From positions 372,001 through 436,000 of the forward strand of contig NZ_VKCZ01000020.1 in assembly GCF_009299835.1 (NCBI RefSeq): a DNA stretch of 64,000 bases, given 5' to 3'. The stretch is from Microlunatus speluncae (GTDB lineage Bacteria; Actinomycetota; Actinomycetes; Propionibacteriales; Propionibacteriaceae). Every line of letters begins with the position of its first letter. The first letter of the stretch is position 1. Both the position numbers and the translations under genes were made by a program. Positions 30,811-39,284 of the stretch are shown here, one piece after another. The notes under the pieces were generated by a model. The model was not told the origin of the DNA. It was given only the letters and a program-made list of their open reading frames with translations, and searched no databases.

Positions 30811-31842
30811 ATGAGCATCACGCCGGCCGGCGAATCGCTGGTCACCGAGGAGGAGGCGCCGCGCGGCTCGACCCTGCCGCGCTATCTGCTGGTCAAGGCC
30901 GGCGGCGCCTTGATCAGCCTGGCGATGGTGGTCGTGCTCGGCTTCTTCTCGTTCCGGATCCTGCCCGGCTCCGACCCGGCGATCAACATGACCCGGGGCC
31001 GCCGGGTCAGCGCCGAGGAGGTGGAGCGGCTCCGGCACGAGTTCGGGCTGGACCAGCCGTTGATCATCCAGTTCTTCGACTTCGTCGGGGACCTGTTCCG
31101 CGGTGATCTCGGCTGGTCCTACGTCTACAACCGGCCGGTCAGCGAGTTGATCATCGATCGGCTGCCGGCGACCCTGTTGTTGACCGGCACGGCGGCGCTG
31201 TTGTCGATCGTGCTCGGCCTCTGGATCGGGCAGCGGGCGGCGTGGAAGCGCGGCAGCCTGTTCGACAAGGGGCAGACCGGGCTGGCGCTGATCTTCTGGT
31301 CGGTGCCGACCTTCTGGCTCGGTCTGCTGCTGTTGTTGATCTTCGGTGGTGGGTTGCGGCTGTTCCCGGCCGGCGGCATGGTCACGCCGGGCACCGACGC
31401 AACCGGCCTGGCCTACGCGGTCGACGTGGCCTGGCACCTGGTGCTGCCGGTGATCACGATGGTCGCCGTCGTCTACGCCCAGTACCTGATGGTGATGCGG
31501 GCGTCGGTGCTGGAGGAGATGACGTCGGACTACCTGACCACGGCCCGGGCCAAGGGCCTGTCGGAGGACAAGGTGCGGTCCCGGCACGCCGTGCCGAACG
31601 CGCTGCTGCCGACGGTGACGTTGATCTTCCTCACCGCCGGCGGACTGATCGGCGGCGCGGTGACGGTGGAGACCGTGTTTTCCTGGCCGGGCCTCGGCTT
31701 CCTCACCTTCAAGGGTCTGGACGCCCCAGACCTGCCACTGCTGCAGGGCACCTTCGTCGTCTTCTCCGCGCTGGTGATCGTGATGAATCTGATCGCCGAG
31801 CTGGTCTACCGACTCCTCGACCCGAGATTGAAGGCGGCATGA
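30811..31842 (+). CDS. Peptide-type ABC transporter permease (DppB-like)
   Basis: 343 aa with a 30-residue cytoplasmic leader and six transmembrane helices. Features of DppB/OppB permeases are seen: ILPGSDPAINM near the first helix, and the EAA-loop LTTARAKGLSEDKVRSRHAVPNAL for contact with the ATPase. It forms the channel with the DppC-like partner. ATG at 30811 is used; the stop overlaps the next start (ATGA). Confidence 0.92.
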   Translation: MSITPAGESLVTEEEAPRGSTLPRYLLVKAGGALISLAMVVVLGFFSFRILPGSDPAINMTRGRRVSAEEVERLRHEFGLDQPLIIQFFDFVGDLFRGDLGWSYVYNRPVSELIIDRLPATLLLTGTAALLSIVLGLWIGQRAAWKRGSLFDKGQTGLALIFWSVPTFWLGLLLLLIFGGGLRLFPAGGMVTPGTDATGLAYAVDVAWHLVLPVITMVAVVYAQYLMVMRASVLEEMTSDYLTTARAKGLSEDKVRSRHAVPNALLPTVTLIFLTAGGLIGGAVTVETVFSWPGLGFLTFKGLDAPDLPLLQGTFVVFSALVIVMNLIAELVYRLLDPRLKAA

Positions 31843-32747
31843 GTCAATCCACGCAGGAGCGACCGCGGACCAACGCGGCGGCCGAGCGCCGGCGGCAGCA
31901 GGCCAAGCGCAACTGGGCCGAGTTCGCTCGCACCCGCTCCGGCCTGATCGGGGCGGTGCTGCTGCTGGCGGTGATCATCCTGGCGGTGCTGACGCCGATC
32001 CTGGTCCCGATCGAGACCCTCGACGTCACCAAGATCACCGCGGACCAGAACGAACCACCGTCGGCGGCCCACCTGCTCGGCACCGACCCGGCCGGCCGCG
32101 ACGTGCTCGGCATGCTGCTCTGGGGGTCCCGGATCTCGCTCCTGGTCGGCTTCGCCGCAACCGCGGTGTCCATGATCATCGGCACCGTGGTCGGGATGGC
32201 GGCCGGTCACTTCACCGGCGCCCTCCAGGCGGTGATCATGCGGATCATCGACTTCTTCCTGGTCATCCCGGGCCTGGTGCTGGCGATCGTGCTGTCCTCG
32301 GTGCTCAGCCGCGGCGTCTGGACGATCATCATCGCGATCGGCGTCACCAGCTGGGCCGGCACCGCGCGGGTGGTCCGGTCGCAGACCCTGACCATCGAGG
32401 CCCGGCCCTACATCGAGCGGGCCAAGGCGCTCGGGGCCGGAGACGGCCACCTCCTCGGCAAGCACGTGCTGCCGGCGGTGTTGCCACTGGTGCTGGCCAA
32501 TACGACCCTGACCGTCGGCTCGGCGGTGATCTCGGAGTCGACGCTGAGCTTCCTCGGCCTCGGCGATCCGGGCACCGTATCGTGGGGCTCGATGCTGAAG
32601 ACCGCCCTGGACACCGGCGCCGCGACCGCCGGCTACTGGTGGTACGTGATCCCGCCCGGCGTCGCCATCGTGATCGTGGTGCTCTGCTTCACCCTGGTCG
32701 GCCGCGCCCTGGAAGCCGTCTTCAACCCGACGCTGCGGAGCCGTTGA
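31839..32747 (+). CDS. Peptide-type ABC transporter permease (DppC-like)
   Basis: 302 aa. Positively charged N-terminus (RRRQQAKRNWAEFARTRSG), five to six transmembrane helices, the DppC signature HLLGTDPAGRDVLGMLLWG after the first helix, and the EAA-loop YIERAKALGAGDGHLLGKHVLP. Start and stop overlap both neighbours (ATGA and TGATG), so synthesis is coupled to the other permease and to the ATPase. Confidence 0.92.
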   Translation: MSQSTQERPRTNAAAERRRQQAKRNWAEFARTRSGLIGAVLLLAVIILAVLTPILVPIETLDVTKITADQNEPPSAAHLLGTDPAGRDVLGMLLWGSRISLLVGFAATAVSMIIGTVVGMAAGHFTGALQAVIMRIIDFFLVIPGLVLAIVLSSVLSRGVWTIIIAIGVTSWAGTARVVRSQTLTIEARPYIERAKALGAGDGHLLGKHVLPAVLPLVLANTTLTVGSAVISESTLSFLGLGDPGTVSWGSMLKTALDTGAATAGYWWYVIPPGVAIVIVVLCFTLVGRALEAVFNPTLRSR

Positions 32748-34426
32748 TGGCCGCCGAGCCGGATGGTGGCGGCGGGCCCGCGCTGGAGTGGCGGGACGTC
32801 AAGATCGCGTACCGGACGGCGCGGGACGCCTCAGGCGAGATCGTCGCCGTCGACGGGGTCTCGCTGCGGATCGAGCCGGGCGGGACGGTCGGCATCGCCG
32901 GGGAGTCCGGCTGCGGCAAGTCGACCCTGGCCCTGTCGGTGCTGCGGCTGCTGCCGCGCAACGCGGAGATCACCGGCGCGATCGAGCTGGCCGGCGAGGA
33001 CATCACGACGATGCGGTGGGGCCGGCTCCGGGCCGTCCGCTGGACCGAGGCGTCGATCGTCTTCCAGGGCGCGATGCACTCGCTCAACCCGGTCCGTACC
33101 GTCGGCCGCCAGATCGCCGAAGCCCTCGAACTGCACGGCACGTCGTCGGCCCAGGCCCGCGACGCCCGGGTCCAGGAGTTGCTGGCGCTGGTCGAGTTGC
33201 CGGCAGCCCGGGCGCAGTCGTATCCGCACGAGCTGTCCGGCGGGCAGAAGCAGCGGGTGATGATCGCCATGGCGCTGGCTTGCGATCCGGACGTGATCAT
33301 CGCCGACGAGCCGACCACCGCGCTGGATGTGGTGATCCAGGCCCAGGTGCTGGAGGTGCTCAGCGGCCTGGTCCGGGACCGCAAGCTCACCCTGCTGATG
33401 ATCAGCCATGACCTGTCGGTGCTGGCCGCCGTGTGTGAACGGATCGTCGTGATGCGGGACGGCAAGATCGTCGAAGAGGGCCCGGCGGCGCGGGTGATCG
33501 CCGAGCCGCGACACCAGCACACCAAGGAGCTCGCCGCCGCCTTCCCGGTGATCGGCGACCCCAACTCCCGGCTCAAGGTCGGCCGCACCGCCGAGTTGTC
33601 AGAACCCAGGAGCCCCGGGGCACAACCCAGTTCTGACAAGTCGGCGCCGGTGTTGGAGGTTGCGGACCTGGTGGTTGATTTCCGTGCTCGGGGACGGCAG
33701 ACGCGGGCGGTTGATCATGTGTCGATGGAGTGCCACGCGGGGGAGATCGTCGCCCTGGTCGGGCAGTCCGGTTCGGGGAAGACGACGCTGGCGCGGACGA
33801 TCTTGGGCCTGCAGCAGCCGACCTCCGGCCGGATCTCGTACGCGGGCAAGCCGATGCCGACCGACCGGGCCGGGCTGAAGGCGTACCGGCGCACGGTGCA
33901 GTTCGTGCTGCAGGACCCGAGTGCCTCGCTCAACCCCAAGCACAGCGTGTACGAGGCGGTCGCGGAGGGAATCCGGATCCACCGGCTGCCGGGCGACGAG
34001 CGGGACCGGGTGGCGACGGCGCTGACCCAGGCCGAGCTGACGCCGCCGCAGCGCTACCTGTCGGCGATCCCGCAGGAGCTGTCCGGCGGCCAACGGCAAC
34101 GGGTGGTGATCGCCGGCGCGCTGGCGCTGGAGCCGTCCTACCTGGTCGCCGACGAACCGGTGGCCAGCCTGGATGCCTCGGTCCGCGGTGAGATCCTGGC
34201 CCTGCTGTTGCGGCTGAAGCGCGATCTCGGACTCGGCGCGTTGGTGATCACCCACGATCTCGGGCTGGCCTGGAACATCGCCGACCGGGTGCTGGTGATG
34301 CACCAGGGCCGGATCGTCGAGTCCGGCCCGGTGGAGCAGGTGCTGCTCGAGCCGCAGCACGACTACACCCGGACCCTGCTCAGCGTCGTGCCGTCGAAGT
34401 TGGGCGAGGCCGAGAGCGGTCGATGA
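32747..34426 (+). CDS. Fused double ATPase of the peptide ABC importer (DppD-DppF fusion)
   Basis: 559 aa with two complete nucleotide-binding domains. Domain 1 (~10-280): GESGCGKSTLA, ELSGGQKQRVMIAMAL, VIIADEPTTALD. Domain 2 (~300-555): GQSGSGKTTLA, ELSGGQRQRVVIAGAL, YLVADEPVASLD. Both sites look active. The linker at ~284-298 (ELSEPRSPGAQPSSDKS) is written entirely by a palindromic TTGTCAGA-family repeat inserted in frame. Powers import by the two upstream permeases. Confidence 0.93.
   Translation: MAAEPDGGGGPALEWRDVKIAYRTARDASGEIVAVDGVSLRIEPGGTVGIAGESGCGKSTLALSVLRLLPRNAEITGAIELAGEDITTMRWGRLRAVRWTEASIVFQGAMHSLNPVRTVGRQIAEALELHGTSSAQARDARVQELLALVELPAARAQSYPHELSGGQKQRVMIAMALACDPDVIIADEPTTALDVVIQAQVLEVLSGLVRDRKLTLLMISHDLSVLAAVCERIVVMRDGKIVEEGPAARVIAEPRHQHTKELAAAFPVIGDPNSRLKVGRTAELSEPRSPGAQPSSDKSAPVLEVADLVVDFRARGRQTRAVDHVSMECHAGEIVALVGQSGSGKTTLARTILGLQQPTSGRISYAGKPMPTDRAGLKAYRRTVQFVLQDPSASLNPKHSVYEAVAEGIRIHRLPGDERDRVATALTQAELTPPQRYLSAIPQELSGGQRQRVVIAGALALEPSYLVADEPVASLDASVRGEILALLLRLKRDLGLGALVITHDLGLAWNIADRVLVMHQGRIVESGPVEQVLLEPQHDYTRTLLSVVPSKLGEAESGR
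33596..33639 (+). repeat. TTGTCAGA-family palindrome inside the ATPase gene
   Basis: TTGTCAGAAC (33596-33605) and GTTCTGACAA (33630-33639) enclose an inner palindrome GCCCCGGGGC (33612-33621). It encodes the interdomain linker of the fused ATPase. Copies at 11266-11309 and 19737-19790 lie between genes as terminators. Confidence 0.8.
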
Positions 34427-34480
34427 TCACCGGTCGCCGCGAGCCCGCACCGGAGCCGAGCTGATGGAAAGGCGTTGATC

Positions 34481-35698
34481 ATGGCCGACCTGTTGATCAC
34501 CAACGGCGCCGTGCTGGACGTGGTCGCCGGCGACTATGCCGAGGCCGACGTCCGGATCGCCGACGGCCGGGTCGTCGAGGTCGGCCCCGGGCTCCGTGCC
34601 CCCGACGTCTCGACGATCGATGCCCGCGGGCGATTCCTGATCCCCGGACTGATCGACGCCCACGTGCACGTGATCGCGGCGACCGCCGATCTCGGCTCGC
34701 TCAGCACCTGGTCGCCGAGTTACGTCGCGCACCGGGCGGCCGGGCTGATGGGCGCCATGCTGGACCGCGGCTTCACCACGGTCCGCGACGTCGCCGGCGC
34801 CGACTTCGGCCTGCATGACGCCCAAGCAGAGGGACTGTTCCGCGGGCCGCGGCTGTTCTTCGGCGGCAAGGCGCTGAGCCAGACGGGTGGGCACGGCGAT
34901 CCGCGGCCGCGCGGCGGTCACGTCCACGACCCGCATCCCTGCTGCGCCGGACTGTCCCGGCTGGCCGACGGCGTCGACGGGGTCCGGGTCGCGGCCCGGG
35001 ACGAGCTGCGCCGCGGCGCGCACCATCTCAAGATCATGGCCTCCGGCGGGGTGGCCTCACCGACCGACCGGGTCGACTCGGTGCAGTATTCGATCGAGGA
35101 GCTGCGGGCGATCGTCGACGAGGCCGAGGCGGCGAACCGTTACGTCACCGCCCACGCCTACACCGCGCGGGCGATCAACCGAGCGCTCGAGGCCGGAGTG
35201 CGGTGCATCGAGCACGGCAATCTGCTGGACGAGAGCTCGATAGCGCTCTTTCGTGATCATGACGCCTACCTGGTGCCGACCCTGGTCACCTACTGGGCGC
35301 TGCACCGCGAAGGGACCGAGCATGGCCTCAGCCAGGACAGCTGGGCCAAGGTCGCCGACGTGCTCGACGCCGGGCTGCGCGGACTCGAGCTCGCCGTCCG
35401 CGGCGGCGTGCCGCTGGCGTACGGCACCGATCTGCTCGGCGGGATGCAGCGGCACCAGGCGCGCGAGTTCTCGATCCGGGCCGAGGTGCAGCCGCCGATC
35501 GACGTGATCAGATCGGCCACCGTGATCGGCGCCGACCTGCTCCAGCGCCCCGGCGAGCTGGGCGTGATCGCCCCCGGCGCGTACGGCGACCTACTGATCC
35601 TTGATCGCGACCCGCTCGTCGACCTCGGGGTCCTCGCCGAATCCCGGGTCGAAACCGTGATCCAGGGCGGCCGGATTGTCGCCGCCACTGACGCCTGA
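34481..35698 (+). CDS. Metal-dependent amidohydrolase (imidazolonepropionase/prolidase-like)
   Basis: 405 aa. Metal ligands of the amidohydrolase superfamily are all visible: DAHVHV, HHLKIMASGG (Lys, probably carboxylated), VTAHAYT, CIEHGN and AYGTDLLG (Asp). This subgroup includes Xaa-Pro and Xaa-Arg dipeptidases and cyclic amide hydrolases. It lies 54 nt after the importer ATPase on the same strand, so its substrate is probably what the importer brings in. Start at 34481 (ATG GCC GAC) after GGAAAGG; a TTG six bases earlier is in frame but less likely. Confidence 0.88.
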   Translation: MADLLITNGAVLDVVAGDYAEADVRIADGRVVEVGPGLRAPDVSTIDARGRFLIPGLIDAHVHVIAATADLGSLSTWSPSYVAHRAAGLMGAMLDRGFTTVRDVAGADFGLHDAQAEGLFRGPRLFFGGKALSQTGGHGDPRPRGGHVHDPHPCCAGLSRLADGVDGVRVAARDELRRGAHHLKIMASGGVASPTDRVDSVQYSIEELRAIVDEAEAANRYVTAHAYTARAINRALEAGVRCIEHGNLLDESSIALFRDHDAYLVPTLVTYWALHREGTEHGLSQDSWAKVADVLDAGLRGLELAVRGGVPLAYGTDLLGGMQRHQAREFSIRAEVQPPIDVIRSATVIGADLLQRPGELGVIAPGAYGDLLILDRDPLVDLGVLAESRVETVIQGGRIVAATDA

Positions 35699-35742
35699 GT
35701 CTGAAGGACCAGCTGCTGTTATGTCAGCAGATTGGCTGGAAA

Positions 35743-35760
35743 ATCAGCAGTTCTGCTGAT
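35743..35760. promoter_or_regulatory. Palindromic operator before the MNT/HEPN pair
   Basis: ATCAGCAG-TT-CTGCTGAT is a perfect 8+2+8 inverted repeat 32 nt before the GTG of the nucleotidyltransferase gene. A further CAGCAG half-site is at about 35725-35730. The AT-rich stretch 35711-35770 is the only likely promoter. Toxin-antitoxin operons usually carry such an autoregulatory site. Confidence 0.55.
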
Positions 35761-35791
35761 ATTATGGCAGTCGAGTTTGGGAGGTTGACAC

Positions 35792-36427
35792 GTGCTGCTA
35801 CAGCACCCCTTCGAAGTCATCACCACCGCAACTGAAGGCCCGGTCTTGGAAGTGCTGGCGGGTGCCGAAAGCTGGTTCACGATCGCCCAGGTGTGGCGGC
35901 TGTCCGGGGTGCGAAGCAGGGATCAGGTGCGCCGGGTGTTGGCGCGCCTGGCCGGCACCGGGATCCTCGACGAGGAGAAGGTAGCCAGCTCGCTTCGATA
36001 CCGACTCAACCGGGAGCACCTGGCGGCTCCGTCGATCGTGGCGATCGCGTCGATCCGGCAGACCCTGATTGGGCGTCTCAGGGAGACGTTGGCGCCTGCC
36101 GCCGGCTTGGTCTACGCAGCGTTGTTCGGCTCTGTGGTGCGTGGGGACATGCACCGGACCAGCGACATCGATGTCTTCCTGGTCCGGGTCGATGGGCCTC
36201 ACTCGGATGAGGGCGACGACGGGACATGGGAGGCGTGGGTCCGGGGCCTCGAGGCCACGATCACTCGGTGGACGGGGAATCCCGTGAACGTCTTCGTGAT
36301 GCTCGAGTCGGAGGTCCGTGCAGCGGGAGACACTGCCGCCGTCGCCAGCATCGTCCGGGAAGGGGTAGGCCTCTACGGCGGCGCATCCTGGTTGTCCACG
36401 GCCGTAGGCAAACTGAGGGTCGAATGA
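35792..36427 (+). CDS. Winged-helix plus MNT-type nucleotidyltransferase
   Basis: 211 aa. Residues ~15-75 form a winged helix (WRLSGVRSRDQVRRVLARLAG); residues ~85-200 are a minimal nucleotidyltransferase with ALFGSVVRGDMHRTSDIDVFLV, i.e. GS-x-x-RG-x9-10-D-x-D, both catalytic aspartates present. In MNT/HEPN systems this protein adds AMP groups to the HEPN toxin and so neutralises it. The N-terminal DNA-binding domain suggests it also represses its own operon through the palindrome upstream. GTG start after GGGAGG. The stop overlaps the HEPN gene (ATGA). Confidence 0.82.
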   Translation: MLLQHPFEVITTATEGPVLEVLAGAESWFTIAQVWRLSGVRSRDQVRRVLARLAGTGILDEEKVASSLRYRLNREHLAAPSIVAIASIRQTLIGRLRETLAPAAGLVYAALFGSVVRGDMHRTSDIDVFLVRVDGPHSDEGDDGTWEAWVRGLEATITRWTGNPVNVFVMLESEVRAAGDTAAVASIVREGVGLYGGASWLSTAVGKLRVE

Positions 36428-36828
36428 TGAGCGGGAGAACCAGGAGCTGCGATGCGGCTGATCGACAGGGCCGGATGCGAGTGGCCCAGCAGTTCTCGCT
36501 GGCTGCGGAGCTAATCGAGGAGTTCACGGGGGAGCCGGGTGAGGGCACCGTGAACAACGCGTACGTCACTCTGTGCGTCCACAGCGGGATCGCGGCCGCC
36601 GACGTCCTGTGCTGTGCGCGGCTAGGCGAGTATTCGCGGGGTGAGGATCACAAAGCCGCAGTTGCCTTGCTGAACAAGGTCGACAAGAACTTGGGCAACG
36701 CCCTTGCACGCTTGCTGGCCTTGAAGACCGCTGCCGGCTACCAACCGTTCAGTCTGGCTCGTCAGCACGTCATCACGGCCAGGCGTCAATCAGAGTTGCT
36801 CTTGGCCGCGGCCCGCGATCTTGGCTGA
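36424..36828 (+). CDS. HEPN-domain protein, putative toxin partner of MNT
   Basis: 134 aa, all-helical in appearance. RMRVAQQFSLAAELIEEF and NAYVTLCVHSGIAAADVLCCARLGEYSRGEDH match the helical layout of small actinobacterial HEPN proteins that follow nucleotidyltransferase genes. The RGEDH segment could provide the Arg and His of the HEPN ribonuclease motif, though the spacing is short for Rx4-6H, so activity is uncertain. Start at 36424 overlaps the MNT stop. The last 43 nt overlap the 3' end of the convergent EamA gene. Confidence 0.72.
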   Translation: MMSGRTRSCDAADRQGRMRVAQQFSLAAELIEEFTGEPGEGTVNNAYVTLCVHSGIAAADVLCCARLGEYSRGEDHKAAVALLNKVDKNLGNALARLLALKTAAGYQPFSLARQHVITARRQSELLLAAARDLG

Positions 36829-37805
36829 GCTGAGCCCGGCCATATCGACGACGATCGTCGATGGGGCCAGCGAAATCCTTGCACGGTGGCGATTCCGGCG
36901 ATGACCAGAGCGCCGCCGATCAACTGGGACGGACTCAGTCGGTCGGCCAGCAGCACGGCGGCGAAGATCACTGCGAAGATCACCTCGGTCAATGCGACGA
37001 AGGAGGCGACCGAGCCACCCAGCCGGCGGACCGCGACGATGCCGGTCAGGTAGGCGGCGACCGCGGTGATCAACACCAGCAGCAGCGCCGGGACCCACCA
37101 CGGCAGGTCGGCGGCCGGCAGGCTCACCGGAGCGGTGTTCGCGGTCATCGGCAGCACGCCGAGACCACCGGCGGCCATGATCATGGCCGCGCCGACGCCG
37201 GTGCCGACTGTGGTCATCATCAGCGGCGGCACGGGCGTGCCGCCGGCGCCCTCGTCGCCGAGGATGAAGTAGCAGCACAGGCAGACGGCGGCGCCGAGTC
37301 CCCAGAGCAGGCCGAGCGGATGCACCGTGGCCCCGCGGAAGACGTCGAGCACGAAGATCAGTCCCAGGATCGCTAGCCCGGCGCCGACGAACCGGCGCGG
37401 CGCCGGCCGGGTCCGCGTCCGGGCCCAGTGCCAGCCGATCAGCAGCACCGGCGCCGAATACTCCAGCAGCAGCGCGACGCCGACCGAGACGTACTGCACG
37501 GCGCTGAAATAGCAGAGCTGGGCCAGCGCCATCGCCGTCGTCCCGTACGCGATCATCCGCAGCCCCTGGCGCCCGGTCGGCCGGCCGTACCGGCGGAGCA
37601 GTAGCAGGCAGGGCAGCAGCAGCACCAGGAACGCGCCGCCGATCCGGACCGCGACGATCGCCGCCGGCGACCAGCCGGTCTCCAGCAGCGGCTTGGCCAG
37701 CGAGCCGGAGAGGCCGAACGCCATCGCGGAAAACAGCGCCAACGGCAGCGCGGACCGCGAGCCGTGCAGGCGGGGCTCGACCGGACGTGCTTCGGTGGTG
37801 GACAT
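36786..37805 (-). CDS. EamA/DMT superfamily transporter
   Basis: 339 aa with ten transmembrane helices in two EamA repeats (ALFSAMAFGLSGSLAKPLLE and GLLWGLGAAVCLCCYFIL). Members export amino acids and metabolites; the substrate is unknown. Start MSTTEARP at 37805. The gene is divergent from a CGNR regulator gene 82 bp away, a pairing that suggests the regulator controls this exporter. The C-terminal ~14 codons overlap the HEPN gene on the other strand. Confidence 0.87.
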   Translation of the reverse strand: MSTTEARPVEPRLHGSRSALPLALFSAMAFGLSGSLAKPLLETGWSPAAIVAVRIGGAFLVLLLPCLLLLRRYGRPTGRQGLRMIAYGTTAMALAQLCYFSAVQYVSVGVALLLEYSAPVLLIGWHWARTRTRPAPRRFVGAGLAILGLIFVLDVFRGATVHPLGLLWGLGAAVCLCCYFILGDEGAGGTPVPPLMMTTVGTGVGAAMIMAAGGLGVLPMTANTAPVSLPAADLPWWVPALLLVLITAVAAYLTGIVAVRRLGGSVASFVALTEVIFAVIFAAVLLADRLSPSQLIGGALVIAGIATVQGFRWPHRRSSSIWPGSAQPRSRAAAKSNSD

Positions 37806-37887
37806 GGGGCGCCTACCCTGGATCAATGTAAGGGGTAAAACTGAGCTATGGCAGTGACACTAGTTGGGCCGAATGTCAGGAGTCAAG

Positions 37888-38430
37888 ATGATTTTTGCCC
37901 ATGACACGGAGACGATTCTGCGCGCCGCCGCCCGGCTGGTGAACAGCGACAGCCCGACCAGCGGCGACCTGCTGACCGAGCGTGCCCAACTGGACGAGTT
38001 CCTGGCTTCGGAGGGCTACTCCGGCGAGATCCTCGGCACCGTCGCCGAGCTGACCCGGGTGCGCGCGCTGCGGCCGCGACTGCGCCGCTTCTGGGACGTG
38101 CCCGACCGCGACGAGGCGGCCGCCCTGGTGAACGAACTGCTGGTTGAGGCCGACGCGCGCCCGTACCTCTCCCGGCACGACGAGCTGGACTGGCATCTGC
38201 ATCTGACCAGGGACGATCAGCCGCTGGAGCACCGGATCGCCGCCGAGACCGCGATGGCCTTCCTCGACCTGATCCGGACCGACGAGTGGGCTCGAATGAA
38301 GACCTGCGGCGCGACCGACTGTGCCGACGTGCTGGTCGACCTGTCCAAGAACCGGTCCAAACGCTTCTGCGACGGCGGTTGTGCCAACCGGATGCACGTC
38401 ACCGCCTACCGAGCCCGCCAGCGGGGCTAG
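37888..38430 (+). CDS. CGNR zinc finger transcriptional regulator
   Basis: 180 aa. N-terminal ABATE-type stress domain (~1-125), C-terminal CGNR zinc finger with CGATDCADVLVD and RFCDGGCANRMHV (four cysteines, CxxxxC and CxxxC, then the CANR variant of CGNR). Start at 37888 (MIFAHDTE) after AGGAG; the in-frame ATG 15 nt upstream has no ribosome site. Likely regulates the divergent EamA gene. Confidence 0.85.
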   Translation: MIFAHDTETILRAAARLVNSDSPTSGDLLTERAQLDEFLASEGYSGEILGTVAELTRVRALRPRLRRFWDVPDRDEAAALVNELLVEADARPYLSRHDELDWHLHLTRDDQPLEHRIAAETAMAFLDLIRTDEWARMKTCGATDCADVLVDLSKNRSKRFCDGGCANRMHVTAYRARQRG

Positions 38431-38452
38431 GGCCTAGCTCGAAACCCCGACC

Positions 38453-39238
38453 TCACCAGATGGCGTCGGCCCACTCCGGGTGATCGATGAACGGATTCCG
38501 GTTGTGCTGGTAGTCGGCGTAGACGAGGTCGTTGCGCCGGGTTTCCGCAGCCGACACCGGATCGGCGTCGTTCCAGGTGAGTAGCACCGAGATCCGGCCG
38601 TGGAAGGGTGCGGAGCCGTTGCCGACCTCGTCGTTGAGCTCGAGATCGGCCCTGCCGTCGTCCCCCTCGTACCGGACGGCCATATAGAACAGCATCCGCG
38701 CCACGTCGCCCTTCACCACGTCCGGCGGCTCGAACGAATCGCCGTCGCGGCGGCAGCCGGCGCACTCGTCGACCGCCGAGCCGCCGAGGTCGAAGTCGAG
38801 GTTGCCGCGGTCGGCGTTGACCGAGACGTCGGCCGGCCGCAGATGGTGGATGTCGGTCCCCGGTCCGGGCGAGGTGCCGAAGTCGCCGTGGCTCTTGGCC
38901 CAGGTGTGCTCCCGGTTCCAGTCGTCCGGATCGCCGCCGTTGGACGATTTCGGCACCGAGCGCCGGGAGTAGAGCTCGATCACGTTGTTCGCGTTAGCCG
39001 GATCCTCGTCGGTGCGCTTCAGGGCATCCCAGACCTGGTCGTAGGACAGTTGGGTGTTGCCATCGATGATGTCGTGCAGCGCGGACTTCAGGGCCACGCC
39101 GGTCAGGCCGTCGGCCGCGTCGTAGTAGCCGTCAGGCTCCGCCGCCTGGGCTTGAACAGGTGGTGACAGGGCCGGCGCGACGAGGCCGGCGAAAGTAGCG
39201 AGGATGACAACCAGGGCACTCCGCATGGTGTGGTCCAT
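38453..39238 (-). CDS. Secreted endonuclease I family nuclease
   Basis: 261 aa with a signal peptide (MRSALVVILATFAGLVAPALS; cleavage near QAQAAEP). The nuclease core shows WNREHTWAKSHG (HNH-like beta-beta-alpha His), GTDIHHLRPADVSVN and RGNLDFD, and RNPFIDHPEWADAIW at the end, as in endonuclease I (EndA/Vvn type) proteins. It would degrade extracellular DNA for nutrients. The start may be at 39238 or 12 nt further in (39226). Four Cys residues in the DECAGC region may form disulfides. No ribosome site is visible. A large hairpin-forming repeat lies 47 nt upstream of the start. Confidence 0.85.
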   Translation of the reverse strand: MDHTMRSALVVILATFAGLVAPALSPPVQAQAAEPDGYYDAADGLTGVALKSALHDIIDGNTQLSYDQVWDALKRTDEDPANANNVIELYSRRSVPKSSNGGDPDDWNREHTWAKSHGDFGTSPGPGTDIHHLRPADVSVNADRGNLDFDLGGSAVDECAGCRRDGDSFEPPDVVKGDVARMLFYMAVRYEGDDGRADLELNDEVGNGSAPFHGRISVLLTWNDADPVSAAETRRNDLVYADYQHNRNPFIDHPEWADAIW

Positions 39239-39284
39239 ACCGCAGTCTCGACAGATCCCGGGCCGACACGCCAGCCCTTCGTGC

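Noticed and set aside
33596..33639. Internal terminator splitting the ATPase into two genes
   Set aside because: The frame stays open through the palindrome with no stop or new ribosome site, so it is one fused gene.
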